The translations under genes and the position numbers were made by a program. 64,000 nucleotides of DNA from Candidatus Gastranaerophilales bacterium (GTDB lineage Bacteria; Cyanobacteriota; Vampirovibrionia; Gastranaerophilales; Gastranaerophilaceae). This document shows, one piece after another, positions 53,885 through 61,212 of this stretch (position 1 is its first letter; each line of letters starts with the position of its first letter). Below the pieces are notes generated by a model. The model searched no databases and was not told where the DNA came from. It saw nothing but the letters and a program-made list of their open reading frames with translations. Location of the stretch: positions 1-64,000 of the forward strand of contig CAJULH010000004.1 of assembly GCA_910587175.1 (NCBI GenBank). Reading direction: 5' to 3'.

Positions 53885-53912
53885 TTGTGTTTTAAAACGT
53901 TTGTGTTAGAAT
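53885..53912 (+). promoter_or_regulatory. Putative promoter of the tRNA-Arg locus
   Basis: TTGTGT (53885-53890), 16-bp spacer, TAGAAT (53907-53912). A start near 53919 would place both upstream tRNA-like units and the tRNA in one precursor RNA, ended by the hairpin at 54231-54259. Confidence 0.5.
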
Positions 53913-53934
53913 TGTGTTGCGGTTTACTAATCCG

Positions 53935-54150
53935 TATTCTGTAGCTCAGCTGGCTAAGCAAACGTTTAGTTTGCGAATATAAAAATTGTTTGGCTGCAAA
54001 CACTCTTGACAGATGAGCGTAGGTAATTAAAATTGAATAACTGATGTGTGCGCCTGTAGTTTGGCTGGCTAAGCGAGCATTAAGCTTGCGGATATAAATG
54101 TGTTTAAACACTCTATCCAGCCGAATAGGGTAGTTAAAATTTAATATTAT
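53935..54150 (+). repeat. Two tandem tRNA-like structured repeat units ahead of tRNA-Arg
   Basis: Units of 115 and 101 bp, each opening CTGTAG(C/T)T like the tRNA (53939, 54054, then 54155 in the tRNA). Each continues with GCTGGCTAAGC, a six-base stem with a five-base loop (GCAAAC/GTTTGC at 53958-53974; GCGAGC/GCTTGC at 54073-54089), GAATATAAA or GGATATAAA, a second hairpin, and AAACACTCT. The first stem shows one compensatory change (A-T to G-C) and one A-T to G-T. They are not complete tRNAs: no T-arm or matching acceptor 3' strand is present. Confidence 0.7.
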
Positions 54151-54180
54151 GCGCCTGTAGCTCAGCTGGATAGAGTGTTT
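54106..54180. repeat. 16-bp inverted repeat pairing unit 2 with the tRNA D-arm
   Basis: AAACACTCTATCCAGC (54106-54121) is the exact reverse complement of GCTGGATAGAGTGTTT (54165-54180), the D-loop, 3' D-stem and start of the anticodon stem of tRNA-Arg. In a precursor RNA the two would pair and compete with correct tRNA folding. Confidence 0.75.
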
Positions 54181-54224
54181 GGCTACGAACCAAAAGGTCG
54201 GGGGTTCGAATCCCTCCAGGCGCG
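54151..54224 (+). tRNA. tRNA-Arg (anticodon ACG)
   Basis: A full cloverleaf of 74 nt: acceptor GCGCCTG/CAGGCGC, D-stem GCTC/GAGT, anticodon stem TTTGG/CCAAA with loop CTACGAA (anticodon ACG at 54185-54187), variable AGGTC, T-stem GGGGG/CCCTC with TTCGAAT loop, discriminator G at 54224. CCA is not encoded. A34 would be deaminated to inosine by TadA to read CGU, CGC and CGA. A strong terminator follows. Confidence 0.95.
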
Positions 54225-54230
54225 AAACTT

Positions 54231-54259
54231 AAATTCTTGATTCATTTCAAGAATTTTTT
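54231..54259 (+). terminator. Terminator of tRNA-Arg
   Basis: AAATTCTTGA pairs with TCAAGAATTT as a ten-base stem around a six-base loop, then T-run. Confidence 0.88.
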
Positions 54260-54263
54260 ATTT

Positions 54264-54351
54264 GCGCCAGTTCGGGATACAACCTCAAGGGTTGTCCTCT
54301 CGAAAAATGCTCAACGGTTCGCATTTTCCTGCGGCAGAGTCTCCAGGCGCG
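54264..54351 (+). ncRNA. tRNA-end-capped 88-nt element (tRNA relic or small RNA)
   Basis: Starts GCGCCAG and ends CAGGCGCG; the ends pair like a tRNA acceptor with six of seven positions. The body is not a tRNA: it holds hairpins ACAACC-tcaag-GGTTGT (54279-54295) and AAAATGC/GCATTTT (54304-54327). It has its own terminator (54360-54401). It could be a degenerate tRNA copy or a structured RNA that borrowed tRNA ends. Confidence 0.4.
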
Positions 54352-54359
54352 AAACTTAA

Positions 54360-54401
54360 AATCCTCTTCCCGGCTGCTTTTTTGGGAGCGGGATTATTTT
54401 T
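54360..54401 (+). terminator. Terminator after the 88-nt element
   Basis: A 12-base stem (54360-54371 with 54384-54395, one C-C mismatch and two G-U pairs) with a 12-base loop, followed by ATTTTT. Confidence 0.75.
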
Positions 54402-54496
54402 CTATTTAGCGGATTTTCATTTATTCTCAGATTATTCCCAGTTTTTTTGAAAACAAATTATCAAGCTTGTTCATCTGAGCTCCGGTTGTGAAACTT

Positions 54497-54519
54497 AACT
54501 CTCTTTTTGAGAGTTTTTT
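54497..54519 (+). terminator. Third hairpin-terminator module
   Basis: AACTCTC-ttttt-GAGAGTT followed by TTTT; it again follows a GAAACTTAA, like the two modules upstream. Confidence 0.7.
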
Positions 54520-54565
54520 AGTATGAAAGAGATTCCCAACCACAAAACCCTAAAAGTTTTCTTTT

Positions 54566-55114
54566 CTAATCTCCTGCAAATCTGCTCCCGTCAAGATATT
54601 TAATTACTCTTGCAGGATTCCCGACAGCTACCGCGTTATCCGGAATATCTTTCGTTACAACAGAGCAGGCGCCCACAATTGCATTCTCTCCGATTGTTAC
54701 TCCGGGTAAAATCGTAACATTTGCCCCAATCCATACATTTTTCTTTATGTGAACCGGTTTACAGGTAATAACGGGTCTGTCATAAAAATCGTGGTTATTA
54801 GTTAATATTGTACAATTTATTGCAACCAGGGTATCATCTTCAATTGTAAGACCGCCTGATGACATACATTTAAACCCGTTCATCAGCGTTATACTCTTGC
54901 CAAGCTTTACCGTATCTCCAAGCAGGGTAAAAACAGGCGGATTTATCGTCGTAGTCTTATCTACACCGTTTGAAAACAGTTCTTCAATTAATTTCCTGTT
55001 TTCTGCAGTGCCCGGCATAGTGCTGTTTATTTTAAAACATAGTTCTGCCGCTCTTTTCATTTCCTTTTCACGCGCTTCATCCGGAATTCTTAAATCTATT
55101 CTTGTTTCTTCCAT
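54566..55114 (-). CDS. Maltose/galactoside O-acetyltransferase-like hexapeptide acetyltransferase
   Basis: A trimeric left-handed beta-helix acetyl-CoA transferase of 182 residues. An N-terminal Mac-like helical segment (about 10-50) precedes the hexapeptide repeats, with TILTNNHDFYDRP carrying the catalytic His, then KKNVWIGANVTILPGVTIGENAIVGACSVVTKD in repeats and GNPARVIKYL at the end. The family (Maa, LacA, NodL) acetylates sugars; the acceptor here is unknown. AGGAG lies before the ATG. It follows the DXS-like gene on the same strand with 38 bp between. Confidence 0.9.
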   Translation of the reverse strand: MEETRIDLRIPDEAREKEMKRAAELCFKINSTMPGTAENRKLIEELFSNGVDKTTTINPPVFTLLGDTVKLGKSITLMNGFKCMSSGGLTIEDDTLVAINCTILTNNHDFYDRPVITCKPVHIKKNVWIGANVTILPGVTIGENAIVGACSVVTKDIPDNAVAVGNPARVIKYLDGSRFAGD

Positions 55115-55152
55115 TTTTTTACTCCTAAAATATGTTTTAATTAATTTAATTC

Positions 55153-56928
55153 TTAAATTGCTGCAAAATTTAAAGCTTTCAGTACATCTTCCGCAATCAA
55201 CCCGGGCTTCAGATGATATCTTTCATATAGTTCCCCTAAAGGAACCCTGTCTGTAAATTCTTTTTTAGCACCAAAATTCAGCACTTTCATTTCAGAATTC
55301 CCGTAAAACCTTGAAATCTTTTCACCAAAACCACCGTTCAGAACCCCGTCTTCAAGAGTTATTACAATGTTATGTCCTGACTTTAAATCTTCAAGCATTT
55401 CCTTATCTACCCCTGTTAAAAAGCGGGGATTAATAAGGGTAGCGTCAATTCCGGCTTTTTCCTTCAAAGCTATCGCTGTCATCTCGGCAAGTGCATAAAA
55501 ATTACCGACACCTATTATTGCAACATTTGCGCCCTTCTTTGTCATTTTAAATTTATTTAACATTGAATAATCGGTCATATCCTCGTATCCGGCGGATATA
55601 ACTTCTCCAAACGGTACGCGAATGGCAACAGGATGTTCATTTTGCAAAAGCGACCATTCAAACATCTTTAGATACTCTTCCTTGCAAACCGGTGAAAGAT
55701 AAACCAAATTCGGGATATTACACAACAAAGGAATATCAAAAACGCCAAGATGGGTGGCATCAGCCCCTGATATTGCACCCCATTGCACCAAAATGGTCGC
55801 AGGAGAATTGTTTAAGCATAAGTCCTGCGAAAGTTGGTCATAAGTTCTTTGAACGAATGAACTTAAAATAGAAAGTATTGGTTTTGCCCCGCTTTTTGCA
55901 AGGGCGGATGCATAGGCTACGGCGTGCTCTTCTGCTATACCCACATCGGTATACTGCGCACCCAGGGCATCTCTGAATTCTTTTGTAAAGCCATAAGCTC
56001 CGGGTGTTGCAGGAGAAATAGCTATAATTCTTTTGTCTTCTTTTGCCTTCTTTAAAATAAAATCCGTAGTAATTTTATTATAGCTCTCGGCAGTGTTTGT
56101 CCCTAAAGCAAAATCATCATCCTTTAAATCTGCCATGCCAGGCATTATATAATGATAAATTTCTTTATGCTCCTCCGCAATCTTTGAACCGCAGCCTTTC
56201 AGGGTATGAATATGTACAACAGTTGGCTTATTTGCATCCTTCACTTTTTCAAAGGCATTTATAAGTGCACTCACATCATTACCTTCATCTACATAAAAAT
56301 ATTCAAACCCTAAAGATTTAAAGAAATTAAGCTCGGCTTTGCCCTTTGTATCCCTTAAAAGCTTTAGATTTTTGTACAAACCGCCTGCATTTTCCGCTAT
56401 AGACATATCATTGTCATTTACAATTATTATAATGTTTGAATTAAGTTCCGCCGCATTGTTCAACCCCTCGTATGCTTCACCGCCTGAAAGCGAACCGTCA
56501 CCTATGAGCGCAATAACATTTTCTTTTTTGCCTTGTAAATCTCTTGCTTTTGCAACCCCGACAGCAAGACTCACAGAAGTCGATGTATGCCCAACCTTGA
56601 ATAAATCGCAAGCACTTTCTTCCGGTGCGGTATATCCTGTATAAGCACTATATTTTTCAGGATTCAAGTACCCTTCTTTTCTTCCTGTCAAAATTTTATG
56701 AGGATAGCATTGATGGGAAACATCAAAAACAATTTTATCATCAGGACAATTAAAAACATAATGAAGTGCAATTGTTGCTTCAATAATGCCGAGGTTTGAA
56801 CCAAAGTGCCCTCCTGTTTTATTTACTTTCTTAATTATAATCTTCCTAATCTCATCAGACAGCTCTGCAAGTTCATTCATATTAAGGGTTTTTAAATCAT
56901 TTGGCATATTAATCTTATCAAGTATCAT
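55153..56928 (-). CDS. 1-deoxy-D-xylulose-5-phosphate synthase-like TPP enzyme
   Basis: Transketolase-superfamily enzyme of 591 residues, about 30 shorter than typical DXS. Conserved parts: GGHFGSNLG, DVSHQCYPHKILTGR, GHTSTSVSLAVG, the TPP motif GDGSLSGGEAYEGLNNA with NDNDMSIAEN, KGCGSKIAEE and YHY, and in the second half VGIAEEHAVAYA (catalytic Glu), THLGVFDI and RVP. It diverges from DXS in several usual motifs (SISPNVG becomes SIAENAG; VGADGPTHQG becomes SGADATHLG). It may be DXS for isoprenoid/thiamin/PLP precursors, or a paralog with a related ketol transfer. AAGGAG precedes the ATG. The acetyltransferase gene follows 38 bp later. Confidence 0.75.
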   Translation of the reverse strand: MILDKINMPNDLKTLNMNELAELSDEIRKIIIKKVNKTGGHFGSNLGIIEATIALHYVFNCPDDKIVFDVSHQCYPHKILTGRKEGYLNPEKYSAYTGYTAPEESACDLFKVGHTSTSVSLAVGVAKARDLQGKKENVIALIGDGSLSGGEAYEGLNNAAELNSNIIIIVNDNDMSIAENAGGLYKNLKLLRDTKGKAELNFFKSLGFEYFYVDEGNDVSALINAFEKVKDANKPTVVHIHTLKGCGSKIAEEHKEIYHYIMPGMADLKDDDFALGTNTAESYNKITTDFILKKAKEDKRIIAISPATPGAYGFTKEFRDALGAQYTDVGIAEEHAVAYASALAKSGAKPILSILSSFVQRTYDQLSQDLCLNNSPATILVQWGAISGADATHLGVFDIPLLCNIPNLVYLSPVCKEEYLKMFEWSLLQNEHPVAIRVPFGEVISAGYEDMTDYSMLNKFKMTKKGANVAIIGVGNFYALAEMTAIALKEKAGIDATLINPRFLTGVDKEMLEDLKSGHNIVITLEDGVLNGGFGEKISRFYGNSEMKVLNFGAKKEFTDRVPLGELYERYHLKPGLIAEDVLKALNFAAI

Positions 56929-57054
56929 AATTTTCTCCTTTTAAAAAATATCTTATTTTAAGATTCTATATTCTGGAGTCGGCTCCAAGTCAAGAGTATT
57001 TTAAACTGCATCCAAATGTCGCAATAATACAATATTTATGCAATAATTAAGCCT

Positions 57055-58743
57055 ATGGATAAGATATTTTTAAACATTGCCTTTTCTTTACTCAGCGGGG
57101 TTTTTACAATATTTTTTCTATCCTTTGCAGGGTTTATCTTTGGTTTACATATTATGCCCGTATATACAATCCTTGGGCTTGTTGCAGCTTTTGTTGTTTT
57201 TAGCTTTAGGTTATACTTTGAAAAAACACCACCTGCAAAAATCCTGAAATACTGCATTTTATATGCTTTAGGACTTTTTTGTCTTGCATATATCACATCA
57301 CTACTAAAAGACGGCTCATATGATGGCAGAATGTATCACCAGACCACAATAATTCTGCTTGAAAAAGGCTGGAACCCCATTTATCAGGATATTACAGAAT
57401 TTATAAACAAAACATTCCAGCTAAAGCTTGCAGAAACCATATGGAGTGAAAATTATGTAAAATTCTCCGAAATCATTGCTGCAAACATATTCTCTGTCAC
57501 ACACAAAATCGAAACAGGAAAGATAATTAACATAATCAGCGCCATTATCGCCTTTTGCTACGCCTTTTATATACTCTCAAAAGAACCATTCTGCAAGATG
57601 GTCGACAAGCTGCGTATACTTTTCTCTTTCATCCTTGTATACAACCCTGTTGTCATAGCGCAAACTTTTACATATTATACTGACGGACTTTTATACCTTT
57701 ATTTCTTAATTGCTACACTATCTGTTATTGATATAAAAACATCAAAAAATCAAACACCTGTTATGTCTGCGTTTATCTTCATTATAAGTTCTGTAATTAT
57801 GATGAATATCAAGTTTGGCGGAATACTATGCTTTATATGTATCCTGCTTGGGGTATTAATTTTTCAGGCAACATGTAAGTTTAAAGCCCTTAAAAATCCA
57901 CCCAGTAATTTGCAGAATAATAATACCCAGACAGATAACTCGAAAAAGCACAGTCAGAGGTTTTTCCTGCATTCTGTTTTAATCATTATTTTGCTTACAC
58001 TTTTATCCGGTATAAACCCTTATTTTACAAATGTTTTAAAGGAAAGACATCCTTTATATCCTCTTGCAGGCGAAGGTAAAATTGATATTACAACCCCAAA
58101 TACTCCGCAGACACTGCGAAATAAGCCAATTTTATATAAATTTTTCTTTTCGGTATTTTCACAGTCAGATTATATGATTTTTTATGAAAACAGGATGCCA
58201 AAGCTTAAAATGCCGTTCACCATACACAAAAACGAGCTGCTGTCACTTGGTTATACCGACACAAGAATTGGCGGTTTTGGCGTATTTTTTAGCGGAATTC
58301 TCTTATTTGCAGTCATTTTACTATTCTTAAACTACAAATCCCGAACGTCATCCCATACAAAAGAAGAGACAAGTGGAGAATATACACTTCTATTCTTGAT
58401 TTTGGGACTTTCTGTACTTTTAAACCCTGAAAACTGGTGGGCAAGATATGTCCCGCAGCTTTGGGCTATACTTGCCTTCATAGGTATCTTTGCATATACA
58501 AACATTCAAAAGAATGGCATAGTACTGCTTTTTGCCTGCTTAATGCTTATAAATTCATTTATGGTAAATGCAAGAAGCATTGCTCTTTCTTTAGAATACA
58601 CATTTAATACAATAATTGACATACAAAAAATAAAATCGCAAAAACAAAAACTTATAATTCGCCCGCCGAAATACGGTATAACGGAGTTTTCTGCCCTGCA
58701 AAAACTAAAAGAAGCTGGCGTAGAATATGAGATTCAAAGGTAA
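57055..58743 (+). CDS. Polytopic membrane protein, GT-C-like
   Basis: Unrecognised 562-residue membrane protein with about eleven hydrophobic segments. Like GT-C enzymes it has a large loop after the early helices, with SYDGRMYHQ and EKGWNPIYQD, and a soluble C-terminus after the last helix (about 520-562). A Gln/Asn/Lys-rich loop occurs near residues 285-300. It is four bases upstream of a UbiA/DPPR synthase-like gene, so both act in the same pathway, probably assembly of a lipid-linked pentose or hexose and its transfer to the envelope (inference). No Shine-Dalgarno is seen before the ATG. Confidence 0.65.
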   Translation: MDKIFLNIAFSLLSGVFTIFFLSFAGFIFGLHIMPVYTILGLVAAFVVFSFRLYFEKTPPAKILKYCILYALGLFCLAYITSLLKDGSYDGRMYHQTTIILLEKGWNPIYQDITEFINKTFQLKLAETIWSENYVKFSEIIAANIFSVTHKIETGKIINIISAIIAFCYAFYILSKEPFCKMVDKLRILFSFILVYNPVVIAQTFTYYTDGLLYLYFLIATLSVIDIKTSKNQTPVMSAFIFIISSVIMMNIKFGGILCFICILLGVLIFQATCKFKALKNPPSNLQNNNTQTDNSKKHSQRFFLHSVLIIILLTLLSGINPYFTNVLKERHPLYPLAGEGKIDITTPNTPQTLRNKPILYKFFFSVFSQSDYMIFYENRMPKLKMPFTIHKNELLSLGYTDTRIGGFGVFFSGILLFAVILLFLNYKSRTSSHTKEETSGEYTLLFLILGLSVLLNPENWWARYVPQLWAILAFIGIFAYTNIQKNGIVLLFACLMLINSFMVNARSIALSLEYTFNTIIDIQKIKSQKQKLIIRPPKYGITEFSALQKLKEAGVEYEIQR

Positions 58744-58746
58744 AAT

Positions 58747-59607
58747 ATGATAAAAACATTTTTAAATTTAATCCGGATAAAACACTATGTAAAAAATGCT
58801 GTATGCTTTGTACCTTTGATATTTTCCCTGAATTTTACAAACCCGATTTTGTGTTTTAATGCAGCCGCAGTATTTATGGCATTTTGTCTTATATCATCCT
58901 CGGTTTATATCTTCAATGACCTTTTTGATATTAAATATGATAAGCTTTCAAAAGAAAAATCCAAACGCCCGATTCCTGCAGGCAAAATCCGAATTAAAAC
59001 AGCGATATTCATTATGTTTATTCTGCTCCTTGCAGGGCTTACGATTTGCGCTTTTTTGAATACTTCCTGTCTTTTTGCTGCAGTTTGTTATATTGTTTTA
59101 AACATTTTCTACACGTTATATTTGAAAAATATTGAAATAATAGATGCTGCCTGCATTGCATCCGGTTTTATTTTAAGGATACTTGCAGGATGCGCCGCGA
59201 TAAGTGTTTTACCATCCCCGCTTGTAATTTTACTCACCTTTTTTGTTTCAATGTTTTTCACCTTCTCAAAAAGGCTCCTGGAGCTTGAATCTAAAGACGG
59301 ACACCAAAGAAAATCCATAGAAAAATTTACTCCAAAAACTCTGAATCAATTCGTGTGTGCAAATGCTATACTTTCAATATCCTTTTACTTTGCATACGTT
59401 ATGGACACCACAACCATTGAACGCGCAGGCACGGGGTATCTGTATATTTCAGCAATTCCTTTTTCGCTCATAATTTTCAGACTTCTTTTCCTTGCAAACA
59501 CAAACACTATAACATTAGACCCGTCAGACTTTATATACAAAGACAAAATGGTTCAAGCGCTTTTCCTTCTATATTTTGTTATTCTTTTTTCAATTTTGGC
59601 GCTTTAA
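58747..59607 (+). CDS. UbiA-family prenyltransferase, decaprenyl-phosphate phosphoribosyltransferase-like
   Basis: A 286-residue membrane enzyme with about eight helices. The first Asp-rich motif reads NDLFDIKYDKLSKEKSKRP (NDxxDxxxDxxxxxKxxRP) and a second conserved loop is YLKNIEIIDA. The overall form fits DPPR synthase (Rv3806c-like), which joins phosphoribose to polyprenyl phosphate as the first step to arabinose donors. The neighbouring GT-C-like gene supports a cell-envelope pentose pathway. The end overlaps the convergent 59590 gene by 18 bases. Other UbiA substrates cannot be ruled out. Confidence 0.82.
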   Translation: MIKTFLNLIRIKHYVKNAVCFVPLIFSLNFTNPILCFNAAAVFMAFCLISSSVYIFNDLFDIKYDKLSKEKSKRPIPAGKIRIKTAIFIMFILLLAGLTICAFLNTSCLFAAVCYIVLNIFYTLYLKNIEIIDAACIASGFILRILAGCAAISVLPSPLVILLTFFVSMFFTFSKRLLELESKDGHQRKSIEKFTPKTLNQFVCANAILSISFYFAYVMDTTTIERAGTGYLYISAIPFSLIIFRLLFLANTNTITLDPSDFIYKDKMVQALFLLYFVILFSILAL

Positions 59608-59802
59608 ATAAGCCTCCGCGCGCATTTCATTTAAATATGAAATAAATCTTTTTTCAGCATATATTTCAGACAAAAGGCGTATAGCATCTATTAAGCTTTT
59701 ATCAAGGATTTCAAGCCTTTTATCTATCACATTTTCTAAAATTTCTCTCACATCATCTGCAGATTTTTCCTTTGTTTTGGTATTTTTTACAGCTTCCCGC
59801 AT
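59590..59802 (-). CDS. Small charged helical protein, divergent from an XRE regulator
   Basis: A 70-residue protein I do not recognise. It is helical and charged (SADDVREILENVIDKRLEILDKS, LSEIYAEKRFISYLNEMRAEAYLKR), possibly a coiled-coil oligomer. I start at ATG 59802, where GAAGGG lies seven bases upstream; a GTG at 59850 is in frame but falls at the predicted transcription start. The minus-strand promoter (TTGACA 59887-59882, 17 bp, TATTAT 59864-59859) overlaps a palindrome also covering the promoter of the XRE gene. The layout resembles a two-gene regulated module; a toxin-antitoxin role is conceivable but nothing in the sequence shows it. Confidence 0.6.
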   Translation of the reverse strand: MREAVKNTKTKEKSADDVREILENVIDKRLEILDKSLIDAIRLLSEIYAEKRFISYLNEMRAEAYLKRQN

Positions 59803-59858
59803 TTTATTCCCTTCTTTTTTATTAAAAAATATTACATTTTTATCAGGCACATACGATT

Positions 59859-59902
59859 ATAATATATTATTGCCTGACAACTGTCAAGAAATGCCTTACA
59901 AT
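59859..59902. promoter_or_regulatory. Overlapping divergent promoters centred on a palindrome
   Basis: Palindrome TGACAACTGTCA (59875-59886) contains most of both -35 boxes: CTGACA (59874-59879) with TACAAT (59897-59902) to the right, spacer 17, and TTGACA (59887-59882) with TATTAT (59864-59859) to the left, spacer 17. A flanking pair TCAGGCA (59843-59849)/TGCCTGA (59871-59877) adds symmetry. It is the likely operator for the 59917 XRE protein. Confidence 0.7.
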
Positions 59903-59916
59903 GTTAAATTTACAGT

Positions 59917-60132
59917 ATGATTTTAAACAAATTATCTGAAATTTTAGGCAGAAAAAGAATTAAAATGTCTGAACTTGCAAGAATGACAGGACTTGCAAGA
60001 CAGTCTATATTTGAGTTTTATCACAATAAGAATAAAGCTGTTAAATTTGAAACATTAAATAAAATTTGTTGGGCACTGGAGTGCAAAGTAGAAGATATAC
60101 TTGAATACATTCCGGACGAAGAAAACCGCTAA
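59917..60132 (+). CDS. Small XRE/Cro-like helix-turn-helix regulator
   Basis: A 71-residue Cro/CI-type repressor, nearly all HTH: LSEILGRKRIKMSELARMTG then LARQSIFEFYHNKNKAVKFETLNKICWALECKVEDILEYIP. Its -10 (TACAAT 59897-59902) ends 14 bases before the ATG, leaving a leader of about eight bases without a ribosome site. It should bind the palindrome between itself and the divergent 59590 gene, giving autoregulation. Family size and form match regulators of plasmid, phage or toxin-antitoxin modules. Confidence 0.82.
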   Translation: MILNKLSEILGRKRIKMSELARMTGLARQSIFEFYHNKNKAVKFETLNKICWALECKVEDILEYIPDEENR

Positions 60133-60195
60133 AGCCGCTACTGCAGGCTGCACGCAAGGATATTTTCAGCCGGAATCAAGCCTGAATACATATTT

Positions 60196-61131
60196 CTACC
60201 CCACAGGCAGCAGAAGGGTCAAATACCCGGCAAGAACACTAATAACAAGAAGCAATAGCAAAATAAAGCCTGTATCTTTTTTGCTTTCATTATTTTTTAT
60301 GAGCACTAAAAGCCCGAGCCCCGCACCTGCACAAAGCCCGGAAACGCAGGAAGCAAAGCTGATTACACCTTTTATATACATTAAAGTAATGCCAACAGAA
60401 ACAGCGCAGTTAGGGATTATACCAAATATTGCAGCAATAACAGGTTGAATGAAATTATTTTTAAACACTGCAAAATTAAATAGTTCAACCCCGCCAGCAG
60501 AAAAAATATTTGCCAGAATGTTTATTGCAAAAGTTATCAAAAGCACAAAAAACGCTACACTTAGAGTATGTACAACAGGGTGAATAAAAAGTTCCTTAAG
60601 CCTTGCAGCACCGCCTTCTTTCACAATGCTATGGCTGTGACAACCCTTTTCTATTTCAATCTTTTCACCCGGTTTCAAACAGTCTGTACCAGGAGAAGCG
60701 GTTTTTGAATCAAATAATAAATCAACAATATATCCTGCAAAAAGCGCTACAGCAAGCTTTATAGATATTAAAGGCAAAATAACCCCAATACTTTTCGGAC
60801 TTGCAAGCAAAACAGGTATCGCCTCATCGGACGTAGCAAGATATACAGCAATCAGGGTGCCCCTTGTAATAAGCCGCTTTGTGTACATAGTGCTTGCAAT
60901 AATTGAAAGTCCACACTGGGGAATAGCCGCTAAAATCACCCCGAGCAACGGTCCCGACTTTTTAGAAATCTTTGAAAAAGATAATATTTTATCCGAATAA
61001 AAATATTCAACAACTTCAATAATGAAGAATATAAAAAACAGCACGGGAATTATTGCAAGACAATCCAGAAAAGCCTCAGCAAAAGAGGTTTTCAATACTT
61101 CAGAAAATGTGGTTTGCAAAACAGAATTCAT
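60196..61131 (-). CDS. Putative 10-TM heavy-metal/manganese exporter (ArsP_2-like permease)
   Basis: A 311-residue membrane protein with two related halves. The first has AAIPQCGLSIIASTMY and LATSDEAIPVLLASP; the second has IFGIIPNCAVSVGITLMY and SGLCAGAGLGLLVL, so Pro-x-Cys motifs repeat in matching helices. A His-rich loop (CHSHSIVKEGG) separates the halves. This matches the family annotated as putative 10-TM heavy-metal exporters, some of which are linked to manganese. Located just downstream of feoAB on the same strand but 82 bp apart. Metal specificity is not readable. Confidence 0.75.
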   Translation of the reverse strand: MNSVLQTTFSEVLKTSFAEAFLDCLAIIPVLFFIFFIIEVVEYFYSDKILSFSKISKKSGPLLGVILAAIPQCGLSIIASTMYTKRLITRGTLIAVYLATSDEAIPVLLASPKSIGVILPLISIKLAVALFAGYIVDLLFDSKTASPGTDCLKPGEKIEIEKGCHSHSIVKEGGAARLKELFIHPVVHTLSVAFFVLLITFAINILANIFSAGGVELFNFAVFKNNFIQPVIAAIFGIIPNCAVSVGITLMYIKGVISFASCVSGLCAGAGLGLLVLIKNNESKKDTGFILLLLLVISVLAGYLTLLLPVG

Positions 61132-61212
61132 CTATATTTTTGCCCTTGTGCAGTATTTTTCATTAAAATACACCAAATATAAAGGCTTTCACATCCTTTA
61201 AACTAACCAAAT

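Larger units (their letters stand above)
54214..54360 (+). repeat. 20-bp direct repeat of the tRNA 3' end
   Basis: CTCCAGGCGCGAAACTTAAA occurs at 54214-54233 (tRNA 3' end plus flank) and again at 54341-54360. A shorter GAAACTTAA recurs at 54490-54498. Each copy is followed by a hairpin and T-run. The arrangement could be relics of tRNA duplication or an attachment-site-like duplication. Confidence 0.7.

Noticed and set aside
53875..54111. Minus-strand open frame of 78 codons over the tRNA-like units
   Set aside because: It runs through structured tRNA-like repeats, has no ribosome site and odd composition; the RNA structure explains the sequence better.
54214..54360. Active integrated element flanked by att sites
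   Set aside because: Only 127 bp lie between the repeats and no integrase or cargo is present, so at most a relic. The Xer-type recombinase at the left end is 53 kb away and looks housekeeping.
54262..54450. Open frame of 62 codons downstream of tRNA-Arg
   Set aside because: It spans a tRNA-end-capped element and a terminator stem; no ribosome site and not plausible as a protein.
61132..61212. Manganese riboswitch between feoB and the exporter gene
   Set aside because: The 82-bp gap shows no multi-helix structure or the conserved loop sequences expected of such an element.
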